From Tolypothrix bouteillei VB521301 (GTDB lineage Bacteria > Cyanobacteriota > Cyanobacteriia > Cyanobacteriales > Nostocaceae): a stretch of 64,000 nucleotides of DNA. The notes beneath the pieces were generated by a model. It saw nothing but the letters and a program-made list of their open reading frames with translations. It searched no databases and had not been told where the DNA came from. The stretch is taken from NCBI RefSeq assembly GCF_000760695.4, contig NZ_JHEG04000001.1, positions 124,001 to 188,000 on the forward strand, written 5' to 3'. Below, piece after piece: positions 1-8,807 of this stretch (position 1 is its first letter; each line of letters begins with the position of its first letter). The position numbers were made by a program, and so were the translations under genes.

Positions 1-639
1 TGATGGGTCCAGCATTGCCGCTAGTTTTTTGTCCTCTTCAAAACCAATGTGTGTTAACAGAACTGTCAGGTCAATATCTTCATTTTTGTAAGTATTGCAA
101 ATCTTACCTATTTCTGAGGCTGCATCCTCTAAACCTACAAATGTACTAATACTTGTGTCTAGTTTTAATGCTTTAAGAACTTCTTCCGTTACAATACCAA
201 TAAACATGATATCGAATCCATCAACATTGAGGATGATGTATGGATTCATCAATCTTTTACTGTATTTTTTAATATATAGATTAGCATTGACTATAGGAAA
301 ATTTGCCATCTTTTCTAGAAATAGCAAATGTGGGAAGCCATAATCTAACTCGTGGTTCCCTAAGGTAACGGCATTTGGAGCCAAGTAATTCATAATTTCT
401 ATGGTTGATAGACCTTTGAATTCGGTATCGATCATAGAACCCTGGAGCATATCGCCAGAAATTACATAAAGCACATTTTTCTCTTCTTGGCGTACTTGAT
501 TGATATATCCTGAAAGCAGTGATAAACCACCAATCAACTTACCTTCTTCACCTTTGGCTTCTGCCAGAAAGTCTCCGTGCATATCATTTGAGTGCAAGAT
601 TGTAAATTTTTTCAAACGTTCTGTGCTAGTACCAGTCAT
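1..639 (-). CDS. 5'-nucleotidase / metallophosphatase, 3' end outside window
   Basis: The first 213 residues of a calcineurin-like metallophosphatase of the UshA/5'-nucleotidase type, running off the window edge without a stop. The metal-binding motifs appear in family order: LHSNDMHGD at residues 15-23 (Asp19, His21), SGDMLQG at 61-67 (Asp63) and LGNHELDYG at 93-101 (Asn95, His96). The family releases phosphate from nucleotides or cyclic nucleotides. There is no signal peptide before the first motif, so the start ATG (637-639) gives a cytoplasmic form, unlike the periplasmic UshA. No clear Shine-Dalgarno precedes it. The substrate cannot be told from this half; the C-terminal substrate domain is missing from the window. 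Confidence 0.85.
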   Translation of the reverse strand, partial: MTGTSTERLKKFTILHSNDMHGDFLAEAKGEEGKLIGGLSLLSGYINQVRQEEKNVLYVISGDMLQGSMIDTEFKGLSTIEIMNYLAPNAVTLGNHELDYGFPHLLFLEKMANFPIVNANLYIKKYSKRLMNPYIILNVDGFDIMFIGIVTEEVLKALKLDTSISTFVGLEDAASEIGKICNTYKNEDIDLTVLLTHIGFEEDKKLAAMLDPS

Positions 640-1274
640 ATTTTTATTTCTTGTAGTTCTAATTGCTTTATTTGTTGCTGTGCCAACTTAATGTTCTTGA
701 GGATATGAAGCTTTAATTGTTGCTTCTATGTTTGAAGTAGAAAATTTATCCACAATCCTATCATGGATATTTCAAAACTTTGTTAACATAAAATTTTAAT
801 TTATTAAGATTTTATGTTAATGTTATTTCCTCATTTTTAAAAAGAAGTGTAAATGCCAAATTCATAAACTTGTGAGTATAAAGTTATCCTTTAAAATACA
901 GATACTTGCTGGATCGAGCAAGTTTTTTTAAAATAAGTTTACTTTTTCTGATTTTATAAAAGTATTGATGAAAACAATTCCAGCCAATTTTCTAAAGAAA
1001 ATATTAAATTATTTTTATTTCATTACTATCTTTTTCAGCAAATAAGTATTGTGAATTTTGCCGTTAAGCCTTGAAAAACTTGCTGTAAAGGGTTTAGCAA
1101 ACAGCACAGCATATACGGTACGATAATGGAAATAGGATAACATCATGTGACGAGCAATTTTGGCATGATACGAGAAGATAGCAAAGCCATCTCAAGTTGG
1201 GGTATGGGAACAGGTAAAATAAGATCTGCATTGAAATTTGGCGTTGCAGAATAGAGATATGAATTAGAGCGATC
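640..1274. other. AT-rich intergenic stretch
   Basis: No credible gene on either strand. It separates the nucleotidase from a dead transposase. The only structured element seen is the hairpin with a T-run at 904-929, listed separately. Confidence 0.5.
904..929 (+). terminator. orphan intrinsic terminator
   Basis: A perfect 7-bp stem (ACTTGCT / AGCAAGT) with a 6-nt loop is followed at once by a run of seven T on the + strand. This is the form of a Rho-independent terminator. No + strand gene lies upstream: the neighbour is the divergent nucleotidase gene. It may end a short non-coding transcript started between about 640 and 900. Confidence 0.5.
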
Positions 1275-1529
1275 GCTATACAACGTGCCCGACTTGAAGA
1301 GTTTCATCAAGTAGCCTACAAGTATTTAGGTAGAGCCAAGGACGCAACTTTTGAATTGATAGATGCCATATTGCTGACTCGAAACATTTATCTCCTAGCA
1401 GACTTATTCTTACCACCAGTGTTTAGACGCAAGTAGTCAACCATTTATGAGGAATTACAAGATAGCAGACTACAGCGACAGAAATTGGCTATATATAAAA
1501 CAGATACTAACCCAGAAGCGTCTCATTAA
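1275..1529 (+). pseudogene. transposase N-terminal remnant
   Basis: One frame reads ARLEEFHQVAYKYLGRAKDA, then an LTRNIYLLADLFLPPVFRRK segment, an in-frame TAG (1434-1436), and continues STIYEELQDSRLQRQKLAIY to a TAA at 1527. This resembles the N-terminus of DDE (IS4/IS701-like) transposases common in cyanobacteria. The tag stop replaces the Trp expected after RRK (TGG to TAG). The catalytic part is gone and no terminal inverted repeats were seen. A relic of an insertion sequence. Confidence 0.6.
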
Positions 1530-1559
1530 TTTTGCTGGATAACTGAACGCACTACTCAC

Positions 1560-1668
1560 TCTCGTTCCCTGGTTCTACCAGGGAACGAAGTTGGCAAGGC
1601 TCTGCCTCGCGCTCCACTGGAAGCGGAGTCTCCTGTAAGGCATTCTCAGGCGGAGCCTGGGAACGAGG
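1560..1668. repeat. CTCGTTCCC dispersed palindromic repeat, copy 1
   Basis: Two palindromic units: CTCGTTCCCTGG...CCAGGGAACGA, then a second arm CAGGCGGAGCCTGGGAACGAG. Related copies lie at 14505-14586, 48221-48276 and 55533-55585, always between genes. Confidence 0.75.
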
Positions 1669-1715
1669 TAGCAGCCTATCAAAATTAATGCGATGAACCA
1701 CTAGCGAAGTTCAAG

Positions 1716-3398
1716 TTACTTCTTAAACCCTCGTGCTAATTCATTTGTGGTCAAAGATTGTACAAGACTTAAACTAACCGACTTACCAGATATTGCTTTG
1801 ACATAAGCAGCATTAAGAAAAGTATTATATTGAGGCATTTCTGCAACATAAGTTGCAAAGAATGGCAAACTCAAAATGTTTAAATATCGGCGTGCAAGAC
1901 TTGGATCTTCTCCAACAAGTTCTGAGGGTAATGCGAATTGATTTGCACTTCCTTGCCCTTCTCCAATTGCTGAAAAATGGCTGGTTTTTGAAATAACTGC
2001 TAAGTACTTTTGTGAGTTGTCAATCCAAGAAAAAGGTAATATTTGTTCGTATAAAGCTGGAGCGATGGTATCATCACTACTAGCAGCAATCAAAACGGGA
2101 GTTTGAATTTGGCTTAACCCTGTTTCTCCAAAAATACTGCTGGTAATTGGATTGACTGCCATTACGGCTTTGACTCTTTTGTCTCGAAAATCATAAACTT
2201 TGCGTTCGCTACCTCGCGCTTCCAGTGCATTACACTGAAGGAGTAGGGATAAATTCCAAGTATCTTTAATGGCATTTTCTCGACAATCTTTTGCAAGTTG
2301 CTCGAAGTTAATCTTTGCACCTGCAAGGGCTAAAGCCGTGTAGCCGCCAAAAGAGTGACCAAAAACTCCTACTTGTTGCAGATTGAGCCGACCTTTATAA
2401 CGAGAGTCAAATTTATTCCGGTCTTCGAGTTGATCTAATACATACTTAATATCTAGAGGTCGGTTCTGAAATTCATCTGGTGGTGCTACCTCATTTGTTT
2501 TGCCATTAAGAAGCGATCGCAATTGCTTGGTATCGCTACCGGGATGATTTGGAACAACAACAGCAAAGCCATAAGAAGCAAGGTAAGTTGCTACATAGGC
2601 AAAGTTACTACTGTCAGAACCCAAACCGTGAGAAACAACAATAACAGGAACTCGACCTTGAGCGTTAGGAAGGTAAATATCGGTTAGCAAAAATCGGTTG
2701 CGGGTAGCGTCGAAAAATTTCAGGGTTTGTTTTTGCGCTCTGTATTGTCCTTTTCTTCTTAAATCTTGCTTGAGCGAAAGAAGGTTAAACGGTAATTTAC
2801 TGGAAGTTGCTTCTATACTTGACTTTTCTTCAACTGCGGCTACAGCACGTTTGGTTTCATTGACAAGTTTTTCTAACTCCGATCCCATGCTCATAGTACG
2901 TGCTAAGTCAATATACATACTACGGCTGGGATATTTACGCAATATATTTAACAACGTTAAACCTTCTGGCTCCGCCGCCGCTAGAATCAGCGCCGAACGT
3001 AAAGCGTGTAAGCTTGGTTTTTGTTGGCGAGATTCCGTTTTAATGACTTCTCCCAAACGGTTCAGTAAAAATTCTCCTTGTGAAGTATAGAGAAATTGGG
3101 AAATCGCGACATGGCTCACTTTGATGGGAGTCAGTAACGCTCGCCGCAACTGCTGGATTTGCCCTTTTTTGAGATATTGCTTGTAAACATCCAAATCATC
3201 GTTAATGACACCTGTTTTGGCATAGTCTTCTAATGCCTGTATGGAAATGGAACGTTCAAAAGCTGAATACGATGCATAAATTCGCTCCGCAGCAAAGGCA
3301 GAATTGCTCAATCCAAATGTTGGCAGCAAAGCAGATAGAACTAGCGTTAAGGAATTCTTTCTCAGGGCGCTAGTCCAATGACCAAATAAGTTGTTCAT
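1716..3398 (-). CDS. DUF1400 / alpha-beta hydrolase, exported
   Basis: A secreted lipase-like serine hydrolase of 560 residues. A signal peptide (residues 1-37, ending AFAA) is followed by the helical DUF1400 region (about 38-200) and then an alpha/beta-hydrolase fold. The oxyanion strand reads VVSHGLG (255-261). The nucleophile elbow is GHSFGG (347-352, Ser349). An acidic residue (SSDDTIAP) and a late His (SKTSHF) complete a plausible triad. The architecture is typical of cyanobacterial proteins annotated as predicted dienelactone hydrolases or PAF-acetylhydrolase-like. Substrate unknown. It is monocistronic, with repeat DNA downstream and over 300 bp to the next gene upstream. Confidence 0.85.
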   Translation of the reverse strand: MNNLFGHWTSALRKNSLTLVLSALLPTFGLSNSAFAAERIYASYSAFERSISIQALEDYAKTGVINDDLDVYKQYLKKGQIQQLRRALLTPIKVSHVAISQFLYTSQGEFLLNRLGEVIKTESRQQKPSLHALRSALILAAAEPEGLTLLNILRKYPSRSMYIDLARTMSMGSELEKLVNETKRAVAAVEEKSSIEATSSKLPFNLLSLKQDLRRKGQYRAQKQTLKFFDATRNRFLLTDIYLPNAQGRVPVIVVSHGLGSDSSNFAYVATYLASYGFAVVVPNHPGSDTKQLRSLLNGKTNEVAPPDEFQNRPLDIKYVLDQLEDRNKFDSRYKGRLNLQQVGVFGHSFGGYTALALAGAKINFEQLAKDCRENAIKDTWNLSLLLQCNALEARGSERKVYDFRDKRVKAVMAVNPITSSIFGETGLSQIQTPVLIAASSDDTIAPALYEQILPFSWIDNSQKYLAVISKTSHFSAIGEGQGSANQFALPSELVGEDPSLARRYLNILSLPFFATYVAEMPQYNTFLNAAYVKAISGKSVSLSLVQSLTTNELARGFKK

Positions 3399-3713
3399 CG
3401 ATTTAATTGTGCAAGGAGGTGATGTTTAACGAGGCGGTGTTATCTGGTAGCTAAGTCACCCTGGAAGTGCTGGTGAGTTTGATGTGCCTCAAAATAACAA
3501 ACTTAACAGGAATGAGTTACTAATGACTAGTATCTACAGGGGGTAATCTTTGTTTACTGTGACCGATAACCAGTCACAGACATAAGTATAATTACTTGAT
3601 TTGAGTTAAAAAGTAGGTGAGCGATCGCTATCCATGCCTTTTAACAAATAAAAAATAACATACTTTTTTGATAAGCGATCGCCATTTACCGAGCAACAAT
3701 TGTTGATAAATGC

Positions 3714-4637
3714 TTACGTTTTCGTAGATTTCCCTAGAGCAATTGTAACTGAACCTAACACAACTAAAACCGCTCCTATGATTCCCACTAGGGTCAAAGA
3801 TTCTGGTGCTATCAATTTTGGTGATAGAACTGATACAAACCAAACAGCAATTAATGTTACAACGGGAGCTAAAGCTAAAACGGCACTGACACGTGAGGCT
3901 TCCCAATGTTCTAAAGATTCAGCAAAAGCACCGTAGGCTATTAGAGTATTGAAGGCACAAAAAAGGAGAATGGCAAAATGCCAAAAACCCAGTGTAAAAA
4001 TTGTTTTTGGATTGGCAAATGGAGTGAAACACAAAGTACATCCTCCGTAAATCACAAGCATGATACTGGGAGAGGATAAAGATTGTAGCAATTGTTTTTG
4101 TGCTAGGGCATAAATTGACCAAGTTATGGCTCCTACAACAACGAAACCGCTACCTACAAGGTATTTTCCCTGAGATGTAATTAAGTTATTCAATTGTTCG
4201 TGAAAAAATAAGACTAGCCCTACAGTTAGAAGACTGATACCAATCCACTGAAGTAATGTATACCTTTCTTTAAAAAGAATTAAACCTCCAATACCCATAA
4301 GTAAAGGTGCTAGCTGAATAATCACTTCAGCATTAGCTGGTGAAGTAAGTGCTAACCCCTGCATGAAGAAAAGGTAATTTCCAGCTAGGAAAAAAATTGC
4401 GATCGCTAATAGTATCCAAGAAGTGGAACGCAAATGAGACAGATTGGGTAACTTCCACCGTCCTCCCAAATAAATAGCTAACACCACAAAAGATACTAAA
4501 AAGCGAAACCAAATGACAGTATAAACATCAAGAACTTGTAGAGCGATCGCTAAGGCAATAGGTAAAATTCCCCACAAGAGAACGGTCAGCAGTGATAATG
4601 CTAGTCCTAAACGCCAGCGACCAGTGGTAGTATGCAT
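3714..4637 (-). CDS. EamA/DMT-family transporter
   Basis: A 307-residue integral membrane protein with about ten hydrophobic segments in two similar halves, the layout of drug/metabolite (EamA) exporters. The first helix carries LLWGILPIALA, and the SPANAEVIIQLAPLLMGIGGLILFKERYT stretch is typical of the end of the first EamA repeat (Pro in the helix before a KER loop). It probably exports a small metabolite; the substrate cannot be read. It starts 19 bp after the stop of the upstream acetyltransferase gene on the same strand, so the two are likely one operon. Confidence 0.88.
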   Translation of the reverse strand: MHTTTGRWRLGLALSLLTVLLWGILPIALAIALQVLDVYTVIWFRFLVSFVVLAIYLGGRWKLPNLSHLRSTSWILLAIAIFFLAGNYLFFMQGLALTSPANAEVIIQLAPLLMGIGGLILFKERYTLLQWIGISLLTVGLVLFFHEQLNNLITSQGKYLVGSGFVVVGAITWSIYALAQKQLLQSLSSPSIMLVIYGGCTLCFTPFANPKTIFTLGFWHFAILLFCAFNTLIAYGAFAESLEHWEASRVSAVLALAPVVTLIAVWFVSVLSPKLIAPESLTLVGIIGAVLVVLGSVTIALGKSTKT

Positions 4638-4640
4638 TGT

Positions 4641-4660
4641 GGTTAGTTGTTAGTTGTTAG
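4641..4660. repeat. short tandem repeat TTAGTTG
   Basis: Near-perfect tandem copies of a TTAGTTG-type heptamer sit between the two genes of the pair, the short tandemly repeated repetitive sequence class of heterocystous cyanobacteria. Confidence 0.6.
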
Positions 4661-5829
4661 AAGAAATCAGACATACTTGGGGATGCACCAGCAAAAATTT
4701 GAGTTGCTGTTAATAAGGCTGTTTCTGTTGCATCTAGATATCCTGCTAGCTGCAATTGGTAGGGTGCGTACAAGCCCGTGTACAGGGGTGCTAATCCTCT
4801 AATATCTAGCTTCATCTCTCCTTTTCCACCGCTTCTGACTTCACCGCGTCCGTTGGCAACAGACAGGATAAATTTACCATTGTTTTCTGGAAGCAGGTTA
4901 TCTTTAATCTCTAGGTGCAGTTCTGCTTGAGTTGTACTGAAATAACCGCGTTTCTCTAGCGCTTTTGCAACATCTACTATCCGTAACATCCAACGCGAGG
5001 TAGCTTTTTGCCGAGCTGTTTGTTCTGGTAACAATAACGTGAGGGAGTCAATTGCAGACCCTTTCCAGCATACAGACTGAATTTGAGAGCGATGATTGGC
5101 AAGAAAACTCCAAACAGTTTGTCCTGCTACAGGTGTAAGAACGACCCAATCTCTGATTCTGATAAAAGAGCTATCCCGATCTTGGTGCTGGCTGAAGATG
5201 ATGTAACCTTGTGGTTGCTCTACCGTACCAATGAGATAGGCGTAAACAGTTTCGTTATTGTCAGGTTTAATAATTTGTTTCCATATGGCTTGATGTCTGT
5301 CGAGGTACCCGTTGTTGAATTGTGCTTTCTGTTGGTAAAGGTTATAAAATGCTTTTTCTTCTGGGGAAACTTCTAGGAGGGGAAGGGGCTGTTCTTTGAT
5401 TTGAATACTCTGGGTCAGTATTTCCCAAGAACAAAAGAACCCTCCCTGTTCGTAACCTGCTTTGCGATAAAGACGCTGAGTTGCAGGATAAAGACATGAG
5501 ATTGGGACTCCGTTCGTCTGGCATTCTTTTAGGGTATGCTCCAATAACGCGATCGCAGATCCATCTCCGCGATGTTCTGGCGCAATACCTACAGCAGCAA
5601 GTCCTACCATAGGGACGCGAGAATTACCCCACCACTGACTCATGGGGATTGTTGCAAGCCCACCTGCAATCTGGAGATCGCGACGAATGAGACGAAAGTT
5701 TTCTAAGCCGATGCAATTGAAGTAAAAATCAATGTCTTCCCGAAGGCTGATAAAACACTGTGCGATGATATTTTCTAGTTTTTGAGCGTCCTCTTGACCG
5801 ACTTGGCTGTATTCAAATTTTGCTGTCAT
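4657..5829 (-). CDS. GNAT acetyltransferase, Eis-like
   Basis: 390 residues with the layout of the Eis family: an N-terminal GNAT domain (about 1-140) with the acetyl-CoA loop VGLAAVGIAPEHRGDGSAIALLEH (R/Q-x-x-G-x-G/A form), a second GNAT-like middle domain, and an SCP2-like C-terminal domain (about 295-390). Eis proteins acetylate amines of aminoglycosides or other polyamines, and the last residue supplies the carboxylate; here the chain ends in Phe-Phe. It is the first gene of a probable two-gene unit with the EamA exporter, which suggests modify-and-export handling of a small molecule. That link is inference. Confidence 0.8.
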   Translation of the reverse strand: MTAKFEYSQVGQEDAQKLENIIAQCFISLREDIDFYFNCIGLENFRLIRRDLQIAGGLATIPMSQWWGNSRVPMVGLAAVGIAPEHRGDGSAIALLEHTLKECQTNGVPISCLYPATQRLYRKAGYEQGGFFCSWEILTQSIQIKEQPLPLLEVSPEEKAFYNLYQQKAQFNNGYLDRHQAIWKQIIKPDNNETVYAYLIGTVEQPQGYIIFSQHQDRDSSFIRIRDWVVLTPVAGQTVWSFLANHRSQIQSVCWKGSAIDSLTLLLPEQTARQKATSRWMLRIVDVAKALEKRGYFSTTQAELHLEIKDNLLPENNGKFILSVANGRGEVRSGGKGEMKLDIRGLAPLYTGLYAPYQLQLAGYLDATETALLTATQIFAGASPSMSDFF

Positions 5830-6056
5830 GAGTTGTCATACCTAGCAGGACTGGACTACAATGATACTACAAACAGAAATGAGAATAGCGCTTCACCCGA
5901 TAGATTCATCCAAAAGGATGAGAGTGATGGTACAACAAGACTCCGTTTTTAGTGGGGTAAAACAGACCTAAACTAGGTTTGTTGGAGATTTCCGATTTGT
6001 AGCACGTGGTGTGGATTTAGAAGAATCTCCAAGTCTAATAGTAATAGCAGGCAAGA

Positions 6057-8807
6057 TTATTTAACTTTTCCTCTAAAGCGGATATAGCCAAAAGAACTCG
6101 GAGGTGTACCGGGACCTGTTGCATTGGGTAAATTGCCCAAGTTAACGACGATCGCACCGTTTGTATTGGCACCCCCACACTCAATCTTAGGATACACGGT
6201 TTTGGGGTCTACTCCTGGTGGAAAGTATTGACCGACATCACCATCTTGAACATCTGTCAGAGAAACTGCCGAGTTATTTTGGTAAAGTAAAATACCGCGA
6301 TCTGCGCCAGAAACACCACCAGGTGCTGAAGACACGCTGTTAAAAGCAGTGGGGATGAAGGTTGTATTATCGGGAACGCGATCGCACAGCAAAACGTTTG
6401 GAGCTGGGGAACTACCTGCTGAGAGGAAATATATAGTATATTCCAATTCATTATTGGGACTCACATTCCCACCATTGATACCACCGAGAAGGAAACTACT
6501 GGGGTTAGGCCATGCATTCGTATCGGCGGTAGGATACTGAGGGGGTTTGGGAGCGAGATTCGGTTCTATGTCATTGTCATCGTAAGGATTAGCCGCCTCA
6601 TTAATATAACCTCCTAAGTTATCTCCTCCGTTGGAAGTGGTTGAACCATTAATAGCTGTAATTCTTTTAACCAATAATATATTTGGTTTGTTAGGAGTAG
6701 AAACAACAGTCAATAGGGTTGGATCGTCATCACCTGTTTTAGTAGGGTCATTACCTGTTTCGACACCATCGTCTGATTTTTGCAGAAATGAATTGCCAAT
6801 TGTGGGTGTACTCGATGTACCTCCTGCAGAGTTCGCATCAGTGAAGACAGTTCCAGTTGTTGCGGTACTATCAGGGGTATTAAAATTAGCACTTGCTTGG
6901 TTGCTGATGGGAGTTCCGTTGTTATGGTTGTTAATTGTAGCCGTCACGGTGATGGTAATAGTATCCCCAACACGCAGAGTCCCGGAATTTGTTAAAGCAC
7001 CAGAGCCATTGTAAGCAGAGTTCAGAGTAATATTGTTACCAGATGTTTTGGATGTGATTTCTGCACTTACAAAAGTTAACTGCGCTGGTAATGAGTCACT
7101 AATGACAAAATTCGTCGCGTTGCTCTTACCCGGATCGAGATTAGAATAAGTAATAGTATATTGGATGCGATCGCCCACCGTAACAGTTCCACTTGCATCC
7201 GTGTCAGTTAAAAAGCGTACAGATTTTGTACCCTGTACGTTTGCCTGATTTGTATCTGTAATAATTATATCCGCAAGCACGGCTTCGCCGGGGTAGTAAG
7301 TCCAAGTATCTATTCCTTTAAAGTCTCCGTAATTCCCACTAAACTCGTGTTGTCCTGAGGTGCTATCAATCCCAACAGCAGCATTTCGGGGATTGGTTGG
7401 GTTTCCAGGACTGCTCAAGTCAATGGCAGTTCCATTTTTAGTTTTATAGTCGTCATCATTATAATAAACCGTAAATTTATTAATTCCAGGCGGAAACGGA
7501 CCGGGAGCATTCGTCATTTCAATGACAAATCCGCTAGGGTTGTTTTCAGCATCTAACATGGGGAAGTGGTACTCTCCCGCACGCAGCCTAATTCTGGCAT
7601 GATAGGGAGCATTTTGAGGAAGGGGAAGCAAGTTGTTCCCTTGTGCATCCTTACCATCCCAGGGGACAACATTTCTACCGGAAAGAGATACGTTCTGTAA
7701 AACCCTATCTACACTGGGGTCATAAATATTGTCATTATTCGTATCAATAATAATATCGTAACTCCCCGAAATACTCGAATCAAAGCTAAAGTGACCTCCC
7801 GCCCCAACAAAAGTTTGATTTCCACTCGCTCCATTCTTACCAGTAAATTTAAAGTTAGCTGGTTTTGGAGGGATTAATGGTGAAATAGGAATACCAAGCG
7901 CTCCAAGAGCGAGCGTGTCAGGTTTATTGATAAAGACTAAATGAGTAATATCAGTTGGGGTATCAGGTACATCCGGGCGCTGTACTTGTACGTTTCCTAA
8001 AAAGGGGTCTAGAGTGTTGTTGTTTTGAGCGGCGCGTGCAGAACGATAAAGCGTACTGCTATCCGTGCGGTCAATATACCCACGACTGTTTGCAAAGAAA
8101 ATAAAGCCAAACGGATCTACCCCATTCATTGCAGTTCGGTAGAGGTAGCCATCTTTTGTTTGAATGAAGAAGTCAGAGTTGAGAGACAAACCAGTTGTCC
8201 CAAGGTTAAAAGCAAGGTAATTGGTAAAAACTCGCCCTAGTTGCGCGTTTCCTGAAGAATCTCTCACTGTGATATCCCAAGCAGCGACAGATGATACTTG
8301 AGTTGCATCTGTGGGAAAATTCGCGTTTGTTGCTTTGGACGGAGGATTTTTTTGACTGTCTCCCAACCCTGGTGCATGAAACTCGACTTCATACACTCCT
8401 GTTTCCGTAGCTTTAAAGCTACATGGAGTATAACCTCCCGTGTTTGGTAACGGTCCTGCTTGCTCTTTTGCTAACGTATCTATAAAGCCAAAACCCGTAC
8501 TGAGTACATCACAAGATCCGTTTTGTCCTCCCGAAGGGCTGCGATAGACAATATCTTGACCGTTAAACGATGGATCGCTTTCATACACGCTAGAACCCAG
8601 GTTAACAGTCTCCCCAGCTCGAACGTAAACTTTCAGCAAGGTGATACGCTTAATATTTGCAGTTGATAAATTTGGGGACCATTCCAAATAAGGTCTGTGT
8701 CCGCCTCCGGAGATTAAGTCTTTGGAACCTTCGGCTTGGGCTGGTTGTATCCCAGAGCACAAGGCATACAATAATGAAAATGAAAATAAAAGCGATAATT
8801 TCTTCAT
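6057..8807 (-). CDS. secreted DUF11-domain surface protein (916 aa)
   Basis: A signal peptide (1-25, ending AQA) leads to a long Gly/Asn/Thr/Pro-rich beta protein. A DUF11 (conserved repeat) module lies around residues 535-660: GTVTVGDRIQYTITYSN, then DSLPAQLTFVSA, then a GDTITITVTATI strand. Earlier segments resemble extracellular Ig-like or FlgD-like folds (AYHARIRLRAGEYHFPM). There is no transmembrane anchor or sorting motif at the C-terminus. It is the last gene of the surface-protein block; its ATG overlaps the stop of the beta-barrel gene by 4 bp (8804-8807), so translation is probably coupled. Likely a surface-exposed adhesin or sheath component held by the upstream barrel; this role is inferred from context. 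Confidence 0.8.
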   Translation of the reverse strand: MKKLSLLFSFSLLYALCSGIQPAQAEGSKDLISGGGHRPYLEWSPNLSTANIKRITLLKVYVRAGETVNLGSSVYESDPSFNGQDIVYRSPSGGQNGSCDVLSTGFGFIDTLAKEQAGPLPNTGGYTPCSFKATETGVYEVEFHAPGLGDSQKNPPSKATNANFPTDATQVSSVAAWDITVRDSSGNAQLGRVFTNYLAFNLGTTGLSLNSDFFIQTKDGYLYRTAMNGVDPFGFIFFANSRGYIDRTDSSTLYRSARAAQNNNTLDPFLGNVQVQRPDVPDTPTDITHLVFINKPDTLALGALGIPISPLIPPKPANFKFTGKNGASGNQTFVGAGGHFSFDSSISGSYDIIIDTNNDNIYDPSVDRVLQNVSLSGRNVVPWDGKDAQGNNLLPLPQNAPYHARIRLRAGEYHFPMLDAENNPSGFVIEMTNAPGPFPPGINKFTVYYNDDDYKTKNGTAIDLSSPGNPTNPRNAAVGIDSTSGQHEFSGNYGDFKGIDTWTYYPGEAVLADIIITDTNQANVQGTKSVRFLTDTDASGTVTVGDRIQYTITYSNLDPGKSNATNFVISDSLPAQLTFVSAEITSKTSGNNITLNSAYNGSGALTNSGTLRVGDTITITVTATINNHNNGTPISNQASANFNTPDSTATTGTVFTDANSAGGTSSTPTIGNSFLQKSDDGVETGNDPTKTGDDDPTLLTVVSTPNKPNILLVKRITAINGSTTSNGGDNLGGYINEAANPYDDNDIEPNLAPKPPQYPTADTNAWPNPSSFLLGGINGGNVSPNNELEYTIYFLSAGSSPAPNVLLCDRVPDNTTFIPTAFNSVSSAPGGVSGADRGILLYQNNSAVSLTDVQDGDVGQYFPPGVDPKTVYPKIECGGANTNGAIVVNLGNLPNATGPGTPPSSFGYIRFRGKVK

